From Cerrena zonata (Eukaryota > Basidiomycota > Agaricomycetes > Polyporales > Cerrenaceae): a stretch of DNA of 64,000 bases. The stretch spans positions 543,085 to 607,084 of the forward strand of contig JASBNA010000022.1 of assembly GCA_038087015.1 (NCBI GenBank), written 5' to 3'. Both the position numbers and the translations under genes were made by a program. Under the pieces are notes generated by a model, which had not been told where the DNA came from, made no database searches, and saw only the letters and a list, made by a program, of their open reading frames with translations. Of this stretch, positions 12,175 through 24,324 are shown one piece after another (position 1 is the first letter of the stretch; each line of letters starts with the position of its first letter).

Positions 12175-13888
12175 TCAAATATTAAAGTCTTCAGGAAGCT
12201 CATATTCGCTTTCTCTGACCTTCTCGATCTTCCAAACACCTCCCTCGAAACCCCTGTTCATCCTCCACGATCGACAGAGCTGTACTACCCTCAGGCTTTT
12301 GCAGTACCGGTTCCAGGGAATAATCATATCCCTCATCTCCTCCTCAATCGAGTCGAAAGTTGGGTCGAAAAGGTATGGATTGTCCGTGAACGCACTTGAG
12401 GGTAAGAGTGTCGGAGGTGGTTTCGCTTGTCTCTGGACAACGCGCATAGGAACGCCGTGTTCCATATTCGGCGGATTGGAAGAGTAAGAGAAGACTGCCT
12501 TAGGATGCGGCGCTTCCAGAAGTTGGAAGGTATGCAAGTGTGGGCACTTTGTGAGATAGTGGGGACCTATCATCCCCGTCGCAGTCTAAAAATGGAAGAA
12601 ATTAGGAGGATCACATAGAATCACAGAATCGGATGGATCCACGCGAAGACTTACCTCGTCAGGACCCTTCCGTTGAAATGTGATCTTGAGACGACGAAGT
12701 TCAGGGAAGAACTTGGTGACTGCGATAAGAATCTCGAAGTCCCATTGACCACATTCTATAGCCAACGATTTGAGATTTTGGCGCGCTTTGCCTAAGGTAG
12801 AAATGGCATTTAATGCTTGAGTTCCGGCTTCGTTCCACAGAATGCTGATACACTCTACGGTCTCCAGCTGGGCTATGAGTAAGGATGCTTCGGGAGTACC
12901 TTTGAAATTGACGAGATTCTGCAGGTTGGCAGAGGGAAAGGGAGTTTGTTGCCCGAATGGCTGAGTGACAACCAGAGTATGGAGATTTGGGCATCTCATG
13001 ATGGTACGGTAGACGTGTCTGTCAGGAGGAGTGTAATCAGCACTGTAATGAGTATGAGCTTCGCCCATAACAATTCTCCTTCTTTCGACAAGGAGCTGTG
13101 TCAATTCAAGCGGAGGGAGTGATGATGTAGGGTCCCTAAATACCGTTCCAAATACATCCGCCGTAGGGTCGACTCTAAGCGTGCGAAGAGTCTGCGCTTG
13201 GGCAAGATTGAGAGCGGGTTCAAGGTCGTTCTCAAAATGAGGGGGATGGTGGGCATGAAAGTCCTGGCGTCGAATACGACGACGTAAATTTAGAAGAGTC
13301 AACTCGGTTATAGGGAGTTCCGAATGATCCCACTCGGTTTGGCGAGAAGGAAGGACACAGTTGTCGATGTGCAGGGCTCGGAGGTGTTCAAGAAAGTGTA
13401 TGGCACCAAAAATAGCATCGGTCAATAACATGTTTTTGCAAGTAAGCGTGGAGAGGTTTGTGAATTCGCAAAGAAGGTTTATGACGCGAACATAGAGATT
13501 TTCGTTTGCGTAAGTGAGGTCCCGATATAATTCGTCGATGCAAGATATGAACGGGTGACGTTCGCCAGGCGCGAGGTCTTGCTCGTCACTGATATACTCT
13601 TCCCCATCTTGGTTTACAAACGTCCCCCCAATAAAACGAGGCATGGGGGATACCTCGATATGTAGACTTTGAACCTCCAAACACGCTTGAGGGTGTTGGT
13701 CCCAAAAGGCAAAGTCCTGAACGACATGCTTCGGATTCCGCCAGATCAGATTACGGTGGAGAGGTCGAATTCCATAGGTGTAGAAGTCCCTGCAAGTGAG
13801 GAACAGCGTTGTAGAGATCGTGAGGATTACTCATAAGTTCCAAGATCTCCATCCACAATTCCGCAGGAACATCTTCAAGGTAATTCAT
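12175..13888 (-). CDS. F-box protein with LRR-like C-terminus; possible frameshift
   Basis: The N-terminus MNYLEDVPAELWMEILELMS is an F-box. The body is a long Leu-rich region without metal or catalytic motifs, such as VINLLCEFTNLSTLTCKNML and CPNLHTLVVTQPFG, as in the large F-box families of agaricomycetes that supply SCF ubiquitin-ligase adaptors. An intron (GTAAGTC...TTTTAG) lies near 12593-12655. The last exon ends at 12175. The F-box frame and the body frame do not match: DLYNA continues to a stop, while the body frame reads LFLTCRDFYTYGIRPLHRN. This is either a one-base indel near 13805-13815 or a 41-nt intron at 13790-13830 that would delete the end of the F-box. Substrate unknown. Confidence 0.75.
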
Positions 13889-14425
13889 TGATTGAAAAAC
13901 TGTTGGGGCTGGGTACGCGCACGTTAGGGTCGAAAACAAAGCGAAAGGTTGGATAGACCAACAGATACAAGATTCTGCGACAAAAAGAGATGAAAGAGAA
14001 TGTAGTAGTGGTAGTGCAAAGACAAGAAGAGGCAGTGGCATAGGAGAGTTGTAGCCTCCGAGCCAATCAACTAGTGCATGATGACGTAATCGCTATTCTT
14101 GCCTCGGATGGGCGACGCTGTCACGGTCGAAAGCGTTGTATTTCTAACAACGTTCGCTCGTCTTGAACATCTGCTTGCTCTGTAAAAATACTGATCGTAG
14201 TAAGTACTCTGGCATAGATCCATTCAAGGAGATCAGGTACTAACTGTCGTATTCTTGCCTCGTTTTCTGCTACATAGTTATTTTTGGAGTTGCAAGGTGT
14301 GTCGTCGCGAATAATTACCATGGTCTGCATATTTACATCATCCGGCTCGTTAATAGAGCTCGAGGCTGGACTCTCTTCTCCTGAGCAATATAAATCGCCT
14401 TTCAGCGTGTTGTATCGTGTACGCC

Positions 14426-15235
14426 ATGCCACGCACGAAGCCAGCCCCGAGGAGAGGTCTACAGGCCCAGACTCCATCTAGACGAGGGCTTGAACGAGAA
14501 CGTTCACCATCCATTGAATTTATCGGAATGCGACGGGTCGCCCCAGCACCGTTCAATAACCCTGATGCGGGTTTCTCCATTCGCACAAACCAGACGAATA
14601 CGATATTCTATGTGCCCATCGCTCTCCTTGTTTCGGCGTCCACGTTCTTTAATCACTTGCGTACATCGGAAGAGTTCGTTGTTCCGGAATCGGATGCCAC
14701 CATGGAAACCATCCTTCGATTTGTCTGTCCTGTGGATGACCCCGTACTGCAAGACATGGATGACGTTTCTGACGTTCTTACTGCATCTCTCAAATACAAC
14801 ATTCCTTATGTCACGACCAAAATCCGGCAAATTCTTGTTTCGCCTCGCTTTATGTCCGAAGAACCTGTAAGGGTCTACGCCATCGCTCGCCGCTATGGTC
14901 TGAACGAGGAGGCGAATATCGCGGCTCGTCACTCTCTACGTTTCCCTATGAACTGGCCTGCATACGAGGAGTTCGAACACATCAGTGGGAAGATGTACCA
15001 CGAATTGGTTGCGCTCCACCAGAATACTTCTCGTACTCTCATTCGAATGTTACAGGACCACCCCAAAACGACTGAAATTTTCTGTCACAATCGCTGTACT
15101 AGCCCAGCTTCCTGGTGGTCCCTAATATGCGAATGCGGCAATCTCGAAACTGTCAGCGGCTCCTCTGAGCGACGAAATTTTCTCATTACAATTCCTATCG
15201 ACAATGGCGTTGGAAAAACCGGGATTCTCTTGTAA
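14426..15235 (+). CDS. BTB/POZ-like domain protein
   Basis: The 269-residue frame starts MPRTKPAPRRG. After a disordered N-terminus comes DAGFSIRTNQTNTIFYVPIA, then LLVSASTFFNHLRTSEEF, VVPESDATMETILRFVCPVD, and DVLTASLKYNIPYVTTKIRQ. This is the order of strands and helices seen in fungal BTB/POZ proteins, where the repeated F..L....F and ESD...LL elements define the fold. These act as dimerisation modules and Cullin-3 adaptors. The annotated stop may not be the true end: an overlapping frame at 15204-15345 encodes CKPCWTSMMLALQPGG and KAKFEKINVNIIT, then a GTACGT...TTTTAG intron (about 15337-15399) leading to a stop. That looks like the lost C-terminal piece of the same gene, shifted by an indel or joined by an unrecognised splice. 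Confidence 0.65.
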   Translation: MPRTKPAPRRGLQAQTPSRRGLERERSPSIEFIGMRRVAPAPFNNPDAGFSIRTNQTNTIFYVPIALLVSASTFFNHLRTSEEFVVPESDATMETILRFVCPVDDPVLQDMDDVSDVLTASLKYNIPYVTTKIRQILVSPRFMSEEPVRVYAIARRYGLNEEANIAARHSLRFPMNWPAYEEFEHISGKMYHELVALHQNTSRTLIRMLQDHPKTTEIFCHNRCTSPASWWSLICECGNLETVSGSSERRNFLITIPIDNGVGKTGILL

Positions 15236-16650
15236 ACCGTGTTGGACTAGTATGATGCTAGCTCTCCAGCCTGGAGGCCCCATTATGCTTCTGAAGGCAA
15301 AGTTTGAAAAGATAAATGTGAACATCATCACAGAGTACGTCCCGATTAGCCTGGGAATTATTTTTTACTTATCACAATTGACCGAACACCGTTTTAGAAT
15401 TTAACTGAGATATACTTTGCTTGATGTGTTCCTAGATGGACACTTTGAGGCTACCAGCCTCCCACACGTTTTGAATTTTTCCAAAGCTTCTGCACTAGTT
15501 CGGCATTTGCCAACGCTAACATGCTACCCTACTTCTTACCGGCTTCAAAGCTTTGCGCCACAGCCTAATAACCGGAGGGGCAGTCGAAGTCACGGTGACT
15601 TAACCTTTCAAATCCCCTCGGTTCGTTTCGACACCTTTTGACTCCACTCTCTCATCCTTGTAAGTCCACGCCTGTTTTCTTGTACCTTTGCCTCGCATTG
15701 ACCCGGAAACGTTTAGCCAAAGCTTGTACGGCGAATTTCTAACTTTAGTCTGATTTTCCTCGACAAATGAGCAAATTTGTATACCGATTATCAATTGATT
15801 CGGTCGAGGACATACTTTTAACCGTTATTCCTCGCGCCGGCATATTCGAACCCTTCTTCAAACTTCTCTAGTCATGTTTCTAGCGAGACTTTCTATAATC
15901 CACACGAGCTCTACGCGTGAGCCTAACAGGTATGTTCATAATGAAATTTAATAAAAGTGGTATGACCTTATCCGGAAGACGCCGCGGCTGGTATTTGTAT
16001 TGTATCTCCACGAACCTTCCTGGTCGTAGTCGCATCACGATACGGAACGTCTCCCAGGCTCCCGTTCTCATGCCCAACTAACAACCTAACATGCTGACTT
16101 CAGTCTTTTCGTCCTCCGAGGTGTCCAGGTCCTCCGTCCACCGCTCCCCGTTCTCATGTATAAGCTCATACGGCAATGCCCTTTCTCCGGCTAGCTTCGC
16201 TCTCACGAGAAGCTCATGTCCACAGACGGAAGTCCTGAAGTATAGTTGTACTAAACGCGTGTTATGCTACCACTGACGTCTGGTCACTAGAGTTTACAAA
16301 CACGAGGTGCCCGAGATGATGATATGGCACAGCGGGAGCTTTTGGCTGTAGCTGGGATTGCATAAAGCGTAGACACCCTTTCTCCGCCCTCTGAGGGGGT
16401 CTCTCTGCTCGTGCCGCCACGATTTCGCTTTTTCGTCTGCGTACCTGGTGTACGTCCCTTTTCGACTTTGTCACTCCCGCTTCTTTTTCTTCCTTAGATT
16501 TCTTAGGGTAAGTCCTGTGATGTAACACGCCTCTCGGCTGAGAACGTTGACATATTCGCCCGGAATAGCGATCTTGTATATAACACTTTGTGTTTGTCCA
16601 ACCCTCCCCGCGAAATCTTCAATCGCCTTCTTCCTTACTCCAACGACAAC
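15236..16650. other. Intergenic region
   Basis: The first ~165 bp probably hold the displaced 3' end of the BTB gene. The rest contains only short frames with no recognisable protein, on both strands. The TATATAA string near 16576 lies about 75 bp upstream of the next ATG and may be its TATA element. Confidence 0.45.
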
Positions 16651-17928
16651 ATGGAACACCCGGACACTCATCGTTGGTCGGAACTCATCCCTCCTCATAC
16701 AGCTCTTACTTTTGCGGCCATCTGGGACCCCTCTGAGGGGATGGTGACCTTCTCTGGCGGGAGCCTTCTAGAGTCTGACATCGCCGACTCAGACCCTTGC
16801 AAACATATTTCTCCGAAAGAGGCTTATGACAGTCAGTCTCAGATTCTTACTATCGATAGGCTCGCTTTCGCTATGGGCGCTGGAGAACGTCCAGGTCGTC
16901 CTGTTGGGATCATCGAACTTAGGGACCTGATCTCGGAGGACTCAGCGTCGGTGTATTCTGGCGAAACGCATACCGAGACTACAACTAATCGAAAACAGGC
17001 ACAATTCCTGACGGTGGGGCGTCGATTGTTGTCTGCGTTAGACGGTCGTATTTTTCGCTCGAACGACCGGAGGGAGGATAGGACTTCTACGCCACCGCCA
17101 ACAGCGAACAACGATATTGACGAGGGATTTTTTGAGGATGCGTGCATGACTGCTACGGCACGCAGTTTCGGGAGTATGCCCGTTCTCGTTAATTTGAATT
17201 TGGTCAGTGTGCCTGTTCTCAGTTCAGTATTTGTATGTACTGAAACATCCGTCCAAACGCAGAAATCCAAATTCTCCGTCTCATCAACTTCTACCACCAA
17301 CTACGTGCATGTTTTCCCTCCCTCCATTTTCGATGATCAAGAGTCCACAGTCGCCGGTCCATCAACTCAGTCGCCCCAGCTTCCGCGAACACCTCCACCT
17401 CCACCGCGACCATCCACCCCACACCCACTTCGAGCGATGCTCAACCTACAAGACTCAGACTCCGAGGTCTGGTCCGCTCTCCCCTATCCACATTCTTACC
17501 ATTATCCATCACCAGCGGGCACCGACACATCTCGCTCATCATCTTCCAGCCCTACCTGGGGTCGACGGACGCGCAAGCTACATCGTCGAAAGATACCTCT
17601 AAGCATCGTCCCAGCAGATCCCCTCGAGGTGCTTGCGAGGGAAGAATACAACCACGTTGTCACACCTACATCGTCTCCTTCGTCCTACAGACATCGACAC
17701 GGTGTTCTCCCATTCGCACGCCTTGGAGGCTTGGGGTTAAAGCGCCAGAAATCGTTGAAGAAAATTAAAGAGCTGGTCTGTCTCATGACTGCTCGTTGCC
17801 CTCATCTGCCTGGCCGAAATGAAGGAGGTGCGTACGCAGCCTACCATCTAGATGGTCCCTTTAGGGAGGTCAAGGAGGATAAAGGCTGGTGTTGGATTCT
17901 CAAGACAGGCAGCGTGTTGGACTTGTGA
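16651..17928 (+). CDS. Hypothetical disordered protein, 425 aa
   Basis: A single uninterrupted frame runs from ATG 16651 (MEHPDTHRWSELIPPHTA) to TGA 17926-17928. Composition is rich in Ser, Pro, Thr and Arg, with proline runs (RTPPPPPRPSTP) around residue 250 and a basic stretch (RRTRKLHRRKI) near residue 310. The only ordered-looking part is the C-terminus, with KRQKSLKKIKELVCLMTARC and a final segment ending GWCWILKTGSVLDL. No family is recognised. Its length without stops in a region of balanced composition argues that it is real. No introns are visible. A polyadenylation-like ATAATAAA occurs near 18444, about 500 bp downstream. Confidence 0.6.
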   Translation: MEHPDTHRWSELIPPHTALTFAAIWDPSEGMVTFSGGSLLESDIADSDPCKHISPKEAYDSQSQILTIDRLAFAMGAGERPGRPVGIIELRDLISEDSASVYSGETHTETTTNRKQAQFLTVGRRLLSALDGRIFRSNDRREDRTSTPPPTANNDIDEGFFEDACMTATARSFGSMPVLVNLNLVSVPVLSSVFVCTETSVQTQKSKFSVSSTSTTNYVHVFPPSIFDDQESTVAGPSTQSPQLPRTPPPPPRPSTPHPLRAMLNLQDSDSEVWSALPYPHSYHYPSPAGTDTSRSSSSSPTWGRRTRKLHRRKIPLSIVPADPLEVLAREEYNHVVTPTSSPSSYRHRHGVLPFARLGGLGLKRQKSLKKIKELVCLMTARCPHLPGRNEGGAYAAYHLDGPFREVKEDKGWCWILKTGSVLDL

Positions 17929-19780
17929 GAAACGATTCTACTGGAGTAGCGGTGATGGCCTGAGGGTTGGAGGTCATTCGTACACTTCTGCTCGTCGTCT
18001 ATGACATCCGGGTGTTTCCCATGAGGTACCCACGTCATCGACTCGCCTATCGACTTCATTGGGAATGTTCTTTCGGACTGGGATGCCGTCAAAACCTTTT
18101 CATTAATAGGCTCATTTCCGTTCGCTTTGCAACTCTTCCTGTTGCTCTCTCACGACTGAGAGCCAGAACATTATCTTATGTCGTGGTGATGATGCTCTTT
18201 TGCGTCTTCTACCTCTTCCATTATTTCCACCCTTTCAAACCACTCATTGGTTACGTACTTGTTGTCATTGCTTCGTCAGGGAGCTCGACGCTTCTCCCTT
18301 CTTTTGCTTTGCGATACCCCTTCACGACCATCTCATGACGAACATACATACACACAGGTCCGTTCCTGCATAGTGTCTCCACATACTTTCTTTCTTTTTC
18401 TTGGACTTTGGGTTTCGCTGCGCCATGAATGTATGATTATGACATAATAAACGGTTTTGTATTTCTATACATCTAGAGCACAAGTCACTTCGCAACTTGC
18501 AGCTCGACCTCCGCCGCCGCATTATCGGCGATGCTGGCCACGCGAGCGTTATATTTGGTGATGTTTCCCACCTCACCGAACGATGGCGATCTCAGTATAC
18601 TCACTTTCCAGATTCAAGAAGATGACGTTTTCAATGTCGAACTTCAGGAGTTTTGGTTGCAAAGGTAGCTTCAACACCCTCACTCGAATCGTGGGTGGTG
18701 GAATCACGCATGTGGAATCATATGGAGGAGTGCTTGAGGTCACACCCTTGACTGGTCCCTCCGAACTTCAATTCCGCTAGCATGTCGCTAAATGCAGTCC
18801 CAGTGGAACAAGCTAGTCATCGAGAGATTCACAATCGTATGCAACTTGAGTAAGCCCTTGACCCTACTACCTACAAACACTAACGCATACCACTCTATTA
18901 AATTTGGATATAGACTAGCCTACTGCTCGACATATGGTTTCTAATTACTCGAAGCAACAAGTTTCAGTGGGTATTCGCCCAACAAATATGTACTTGGCGG
19001 GCGATAAATGTCGCCGAAGCCTCCAACGACGAATGTTGAATGCCGCGGGGGATACCAGAGCGAATTCAGATTGTCCGAGGTGATACAGAATAGGTTAACC
19101 ATCAGAGAAAAAAACGGAGACTACTTTGAGCCATCATTTTTGACCGTTTCAAACGGCATCCTTCTGCTTCACCCAGACCTAGCCGACGACGGTATGTATG
19201 TACTTTTTTCTATATAGAAATGACTCATCTTTCAGAGCTTCAAGTACCAGTGTCTCTCCATTATCACGCCAGGTAATAAGTTTACCCAAATCGCTATTAG
19301 ACTGACATGTACCAGCCGTGAGCACCGTACTTTGAGTCATAGTCATAGCACTTATCATGAATGAGAATTCATGCCATTGGTCGCGGACAGCTCTCTCTTG
19401 GCCAATTTAGCGGTTGATGTGCGTTGACAGTTCATAGTATAAATGGTGCGTATACTTCAAATCCCACTGACCGACCAATTAGATAGTACGAGTGAAATGA
19501 CAAAGATATGTAGGTAAATACCGCAACACAGCGTGTCCCTATGTGCTGGCGCTAGGAACAATAGGTAGCGACAATAGCTACGCGTAAGCTTGCCACTCTC
19601 CCATTAACTACTTCCATCCTAATATCTTGTGCCTAATCCTAAGCAAGCTCTGATTCCTCGGAACAATTCAAATCAAATGATATTCGGTCACAATAGACAA
19701 TGAACGTGAACCATTCCCGGTAAATAGAAGGACAAGAACAATGAGATTGCCAGCAGGGCCGATGGGTAGTGTCGGTTTAT
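17929..19780. other. Intergenic region with a possible gene remnant at 18486-18780
   Basis: Most of this interval shows nothing. At 18486-18780 (+) two short frames follow each other: one with QLDLRRRIIGDAGHASVIFG and one with RIVGGGITHVESYGGVLEVT before a stop at 18780. They have coding-like composition but need a frameshift to join, so this may be a decayed gene end. I could not identify a family. Confidence 0.35.
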
Positions 19781-19788
19781 TATAAAAG
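19781..19788 (+). promoter_or_regulatory. TATA box of the small gene at 19833
   Basis: TATAAAAG lies 52 bp upstream of the ATG at 19833, a tight spacing that leaves a 5' UTR of only about 20 nt. The following sequence is pyrimidine/adenine rich, as at fungal core promoters. Confidence 0.5.
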
Positions 19789-19832
19789 GTCTCCTCACTA
19801 TACTCAATCAACTCGTACCATACATTCTCAAG

Positions 19833-20424
19833 ATGTCATGCATCAGGTGTCAAACCTACCAAACAAGCGAGTAAGTCTCCACTACAGTATCCTGCGCCAC
19901 CTTGAAAGTCCTCATATTGATCGCAAAATATACGTAGTCTCAACCCACCGTACAGTGAACTTGAATGCGCACTGGACCCGGTGCCACTTCCTCATCCAGG
20001 AGAAGATGGCATTGCTGATCTGGAGGGCCATATAAAACAAATGGCCGAAAGGCTTACCCCGGCAGAGCTTGCGTGCTTCAAGGTCCCCACATACGTGTTT
20101 GGATTCATCGTCTCTCTCAAATGGGTTCAAGAATACGGCAAGAGACTCACCGAGGCGGGGAGGATCAACGTCGAAGGCCCTCCTCAGTTCGATTTTATTG
20201 GACGGAATTGGATTTACTCACACTTTCGAGATGTGTCCATGAACGAACTCAACCGTAGGAACCGACCTGGGGTAACGATGTACTGGTCGATCGCGAGTAA
20301 TTCTAATGTGCAGTCGTTGGAGGGAGCGCATGACCCCGAGCTTGTTGAGCAGTTGAAGAAGGCTCTGTCAACTGACAGTGAGCCTATGTGGTACCCTGTC
20401 AAACGGGGTCGAATTCGGGCTTGA
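19833..20424 (+). CDS. Small hypothetical protein, 168 aa
   Basis: Two exons, 19833-19870 and 19956-20424, are joined by a GTAAGT...TACAG intron that keeps frame exactly (507 nt total). The N-terminus MSCIRCQTYQTSD contains a CxxC. The body has HIKQMAERLTPAELACFKVP, a helical segment, and ends PMWYPVKRGRIRA. There is no signal peptide or membrane segment and no recognised domain. The strong TATA box, compact leader and clean splice support expression. Function unknown. Confidence 0.6.
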
Positions 20425-22519
20425 ATTGAGGTAGGTGTCTCGTTGAGTGACGGAACGGGAATATTATTGATGTCACTTTGAGTAATAGGTGTTCGCAGCG
20501 ACTGGCTCCATCAAATATTGTTTCTGTGACTCGATTTACGATAGCTAGAAAGCCGGAGATGATTTGTGATATATACAGAGAGTAGTAGTCCGAGAGATTG
20601 GAAGCAATTATGAGCAAGAGTGTCCGAAAGTGTCCAGATAGTAGCATGAACTCGCTCGCTAGTCGGTGTTGGAAAACTCTAGTAAGTAGGCCTATGATGG
20701 ATTGGAGAATATTCAAAGAACTAGGACTATTCAGCCCTTGGTGAGAGCTTTGCATTGTGAACAACATAAAAGATCGTGTTATTCAACAGAGAGGGAGCTC
20801 GCGCCTCTTCAATCTTGATACCGCCTTCGCCGGGTGATCGCGAGCTCGCGCTGGCCTACCGAACAAGCCCTTTTATAGCGGCGTCGTACTAGTGTGATGG
20901 CGAGTAGTATGTATATGAACCCAACTCTGACCATCGCCTTCGACGAATGACAGTCGGACGGAGCTGCGATGCGCGACAAACTGGGTCCCAGATCCAAGTT
21001 GAATGATGATGAAAATGTACGCCACAATTTTTACTACCCAGTCTTGAATACTACATGTCTCTCTGACTCGGATAGTTTACACGACAACTCTTGCGGTCTT
21101 ACCCTCGTACATTGTATAGAGAGGTGCTGCCGTCTGTAGTTAGTCATTCACGCGGCCGCACCCTTCTCTACGTTCTTGTCTGGGAGAAATTATGAACATA
21201 GCTCCCAAAAATAATACACAGGGAGCTCTCAGGTATTACTTTCGGACGTCCTGGGATATGTGGAGAAGTACAAGGATACAGCCGATTGGGCGGAGCCTTT
21301 TCTATGTTTGCTGGAACAACCTGTAGTCCTCACGCAACGCAGGTCGCGGCGATTGATGACGAGAGATTTGTCAGGTGAAGAGCTCCCTGAGCCACTACCA
21401 CTTTAGTGCCGCTTCTCTCCTTGTGGTCCTACTCTGATAGTCCATTAGCTAATTCACCTGCATGTTGCGACCGATGGACTCGTCGCAGTTGAGTCGTGAG
21501 CAGTCGTCTGATCAAGACGTTACCAAGACATACCGACCGAAGCTCTCGCCGTAGAGGGTTCAAATCCCCCGGACTTGAGCCTATGTATATACAAACAATT
21601 TTTTCGCGGTCCCCATCCATCTATCGCCGAACATCTAGATATTTTTTTGTCGAAACATATATTCGAAGAAAACGAGCTTGTAATACAACTATGGGAAAAA
21701 ACAACAGTAAACGAAATAAACCGATTGTCCAGGTTGACTGACAGTTCTGTGTCCACTATTCTGCTCCCACATCACGGTCGTGTCAACCGTATTTCTCCAA
21801 CGTTTTTTCTCTACCTCCCAAGTCTTCGATCCCGAGTACCCTTTCCCCCTTACTCTTCGCTCCCTATGTCGATCGCCTCATTGACGAGAGGTGGTGGATC
21901 ACCAATCAAGAAAGCAATGGAGAGTGTGTCAGAAAACAACAAATTTTTGCATGGTTCGCATACACTTGTCAAGAAAGAAAAGAAAAAGAGATAGAAAAAT
22001 CCGAAAACGAAAAAAAGCGACGGGCCAGCGCACGCGTATATGTACACACTCAAACCTACGCCCGCTCGTCACAGAGGGGATCGAGAGAGGGGGGTGAGAG
22101 GAGAGGAGATATCCATGGTCCGCAAGTCCGAATCCGAGGGCTGTATGAGGAAGGGTAACAAGCGGGAGTACGCAAAGAGAAAAGAGGTGGGATATAAAGA
22201 GAGGAAGGTTGTAGGAACGGAAAAGCGGATGTCCAAGAAGACGGGGATGCAGGATGTTCTATTACAAAATGGTATGAAGGGGTCGTTAACGTATATCGTA
22301 TATAATGAGGCGGCGGCGGAGGTGAATGATGAGATGAATCAAGTGTACGGGGGTGACGTGTGGGTGTGTGGGGTTGTATAAGGTATACAGAAAAAGGGTT
22401 GGTTTGGTTGGGGACAAGCACAACAGTTGGAAAACATATTGGAAAACATCGTGGACGGTTGCAGAAGAGCGAGTTGGAATGAGAAGATCAAGAAAGAGGC
22501 GGGCCAGATGGGTTGGGTA
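20425..22519. other. Intergenic region without a recognised gene
   Basis: Frames here are short and mutually overlapping. A string resembling a tRNA T arm (GGGTTCAAATCCCCC) at 21547-21561 has no matching acceptor stem. The interval 22070-22400 is purine-rich on the plus strand (pyrimidine-rich on the minus), probably the 3' flank of the CHS7-like gene. Confidence 0.4.
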
Positions 22520-23892
22520 TTATCGGCCGTAGTAGTATGCGTATTCTTGATCGTCCCATTGTTCTAGAAGGCGAGACGAGTCAGTATTTTTGGGTCCGTC
22601 ATGTTCGAGGTAAATGAGGGGTAGAATGTTCGAGTATCATGAATCGTGTATAGGAGACGGTGACGGTAATTCGGAGGGGGAGTCGACGTAGCTGAGGGAT
22701 GAGAAACCAAAAAGTCCAAGACTGACCTTCTGTAATGCCCTTCCATCCGAAGTAGAGTACAACGACGGAAGCGGTTTCAAGTATCGTCGCCACAAACGAC
22801 CCATCGATCTTCTGATTCGCGCCCTAAACAAGTAGACAAAAATATGAGTACACCCGCCCACACGAAACCATATGGAACCATAAAACGCCACCAGGTCTAG
22901 GTGCTCGGTGCATGGAAGGAACTACATCGGGAAGAAGCTGGAACCAGAGAGACTCACTTTGCAAATGACCTTGTTCAACAAGAAAAAGTCTAGCTGACTC
23001 AACACGAATAACCCTGCCGCCAAAATGTAAAACCAGACGGGCTTGAGCTCGTTGAGGATGCCGAGAATGATATAGAGCATGAGAGCGAAATAGATGACCG
23101 CCGCTGCTGCTGGCCATATATTTGTGAGGATGAAAAGCGCAATGTTGTTGAGCGAGTCGGCAGGATCCGAGGGACCAAAGACGGAGGTGAAGGAAAAGGC
23201 GGTGTCGAGGGAGATGTAGGTGACGGCGATGAAGAAGGCGAGGGTGAAAAAGGAGAACGGCTGTGGGGATAGAGAATTAGACGGAGGGGAATTATCGGGA
23301 GCAGTGGTATCGGAAGCATTGGACTCACGATAAGCGAACTCAGCGTGCCATCTTCGACCACCTGTGTGCTCACGATGGCGTTTCCCAGGAGTGCCCAAAA
23401 GGTAGCGGCGACAAAGCCAGCATGGATGGCGGTCAATACAGTGAGTGCGGTGGAGCCTTGTTGTAGGACTGAGCCGGTGGTGAGGAGTTGTAGCGGGAGG
23501 GTGAGCCAGTAGAGAACGAGAAAGATGCGGAACTCGACACGACCTGTGGGAAAAGGGCAAGAAGATGAAGTTGGTGCGACGATGAGTATGAAGGGGAGGT
23601 GTGACGTACCGACAGCAGCTCTTCTGCGACTAGTAAGGAAGATCAGGGCGCCGACCACGAATATGCTCAAGGCACATGCGACGATATTTGCAATGTTTGC
23701 TAGGGAGCCGTTTGAGCCTACGAAGGGGATTCCACAGGTGGGATTGATGCCTACGGGGGCTGTAGCAGGATTCGAGGAGACGGAGGTGAAGACGGAGGAT
23801 TGGTGGTGTTGAATTTGGCGGTAAAAGAGGTTGCACCAGGGGTAGGAGGGAGTGTCATGGCAGAGGGGAGCAAAGTCGCCGAATTTTGTCAT
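22520..23892 (-). CDS. CHS7: CHS7-like chitin synthase export chaperone family membrane protein
   Basis: The N-terminus MTKFGDFAPLCHDTPSYPWC matches the Chs7 family opening, in which a short FGDF..(I/L)C motif precedes the first membrane span. INPTCGIPFVGSNGSLANIA follows, then about seven hydrophobic segments. Conserved points include WALLGNAIVSTQVVEDGTLS (the family's N.(F)(V)...Q..EDGT element) after the third span, and DGSFVATILETASVVVLYFG near the end. Five short exons are joined by GT-AG introns (about 23540-23610, 23262-23330, 22807-22957 and 22572-22728). The last exon encodes an acidic tail ending WDDQEYAYYYGR. In yeast Chs7 is an ER protein that helps chitin synthase III leave the ER. 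Whether this paralogue does so is inferred from family membership. Confidence 0.85.
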
Positions 23893-24324
23893 GGCAACTT
23901 AGGGTGTTGAGGGATGAAGAGGGCTATGGAGGGTGACGCTGCTAGGAGCGGAGGAGGAGGGAGGGGTCGGAGGACACGAGGAGGAGGGAGGAGGAAAGAG
24001 AGAGTGAGATCAAAACAGATGACAACAGCCAGCGAGGACCATACAGAGACAGAGTGAGATCAATCACCGCTTCCAGCGCGCACGAGCCCAGGTGGTGATC
24101 CAGCACGAGAGCTGCTCTTCAAGTTCTACACTAGAAAGTGGCAGGTACCGTCGAGGCACAGTTGAAGGAAAATATCAGACACAAACTCTGAATGCTCGCC
24201 GTTGTCCTCTCCATCCCCGCCCACAACAACGATCACTCGAGCAACGTGGCTGTGTCCCCCATTTCACAGACGCCCACAGCCACCGACGCGTTCAGTCGCG
24301 TTCAAAGCAACTAGTACTCTGACA
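23893..24324. other. Shared promoter region between CHS7-like and MIS12 genes
   Basis: The two genes diverge from this ~430-bp interval. It includes purine-rich runs (GGAGGAGGGAGG) near 23950-23995 and no clear TATA box. No coding content is visible. Confidence 0.4.

Noticed and set aside
14121..14477. 118-aa minus-strand frame overlapping the BTB gene start
   Set aside because: It is antisense to the clearly better-supported BTB exon and has no recognisable feature.
21490..21569. Possible plus-strand tRNA with a T arm GGGTTCAAATCCCCC
   Set aside because: The seven bases after the T stem (GGACTTG) have no complementary acceptor strand upstream, and no proper D arm or anticodon arm forms. 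At most a tRNA fragment.
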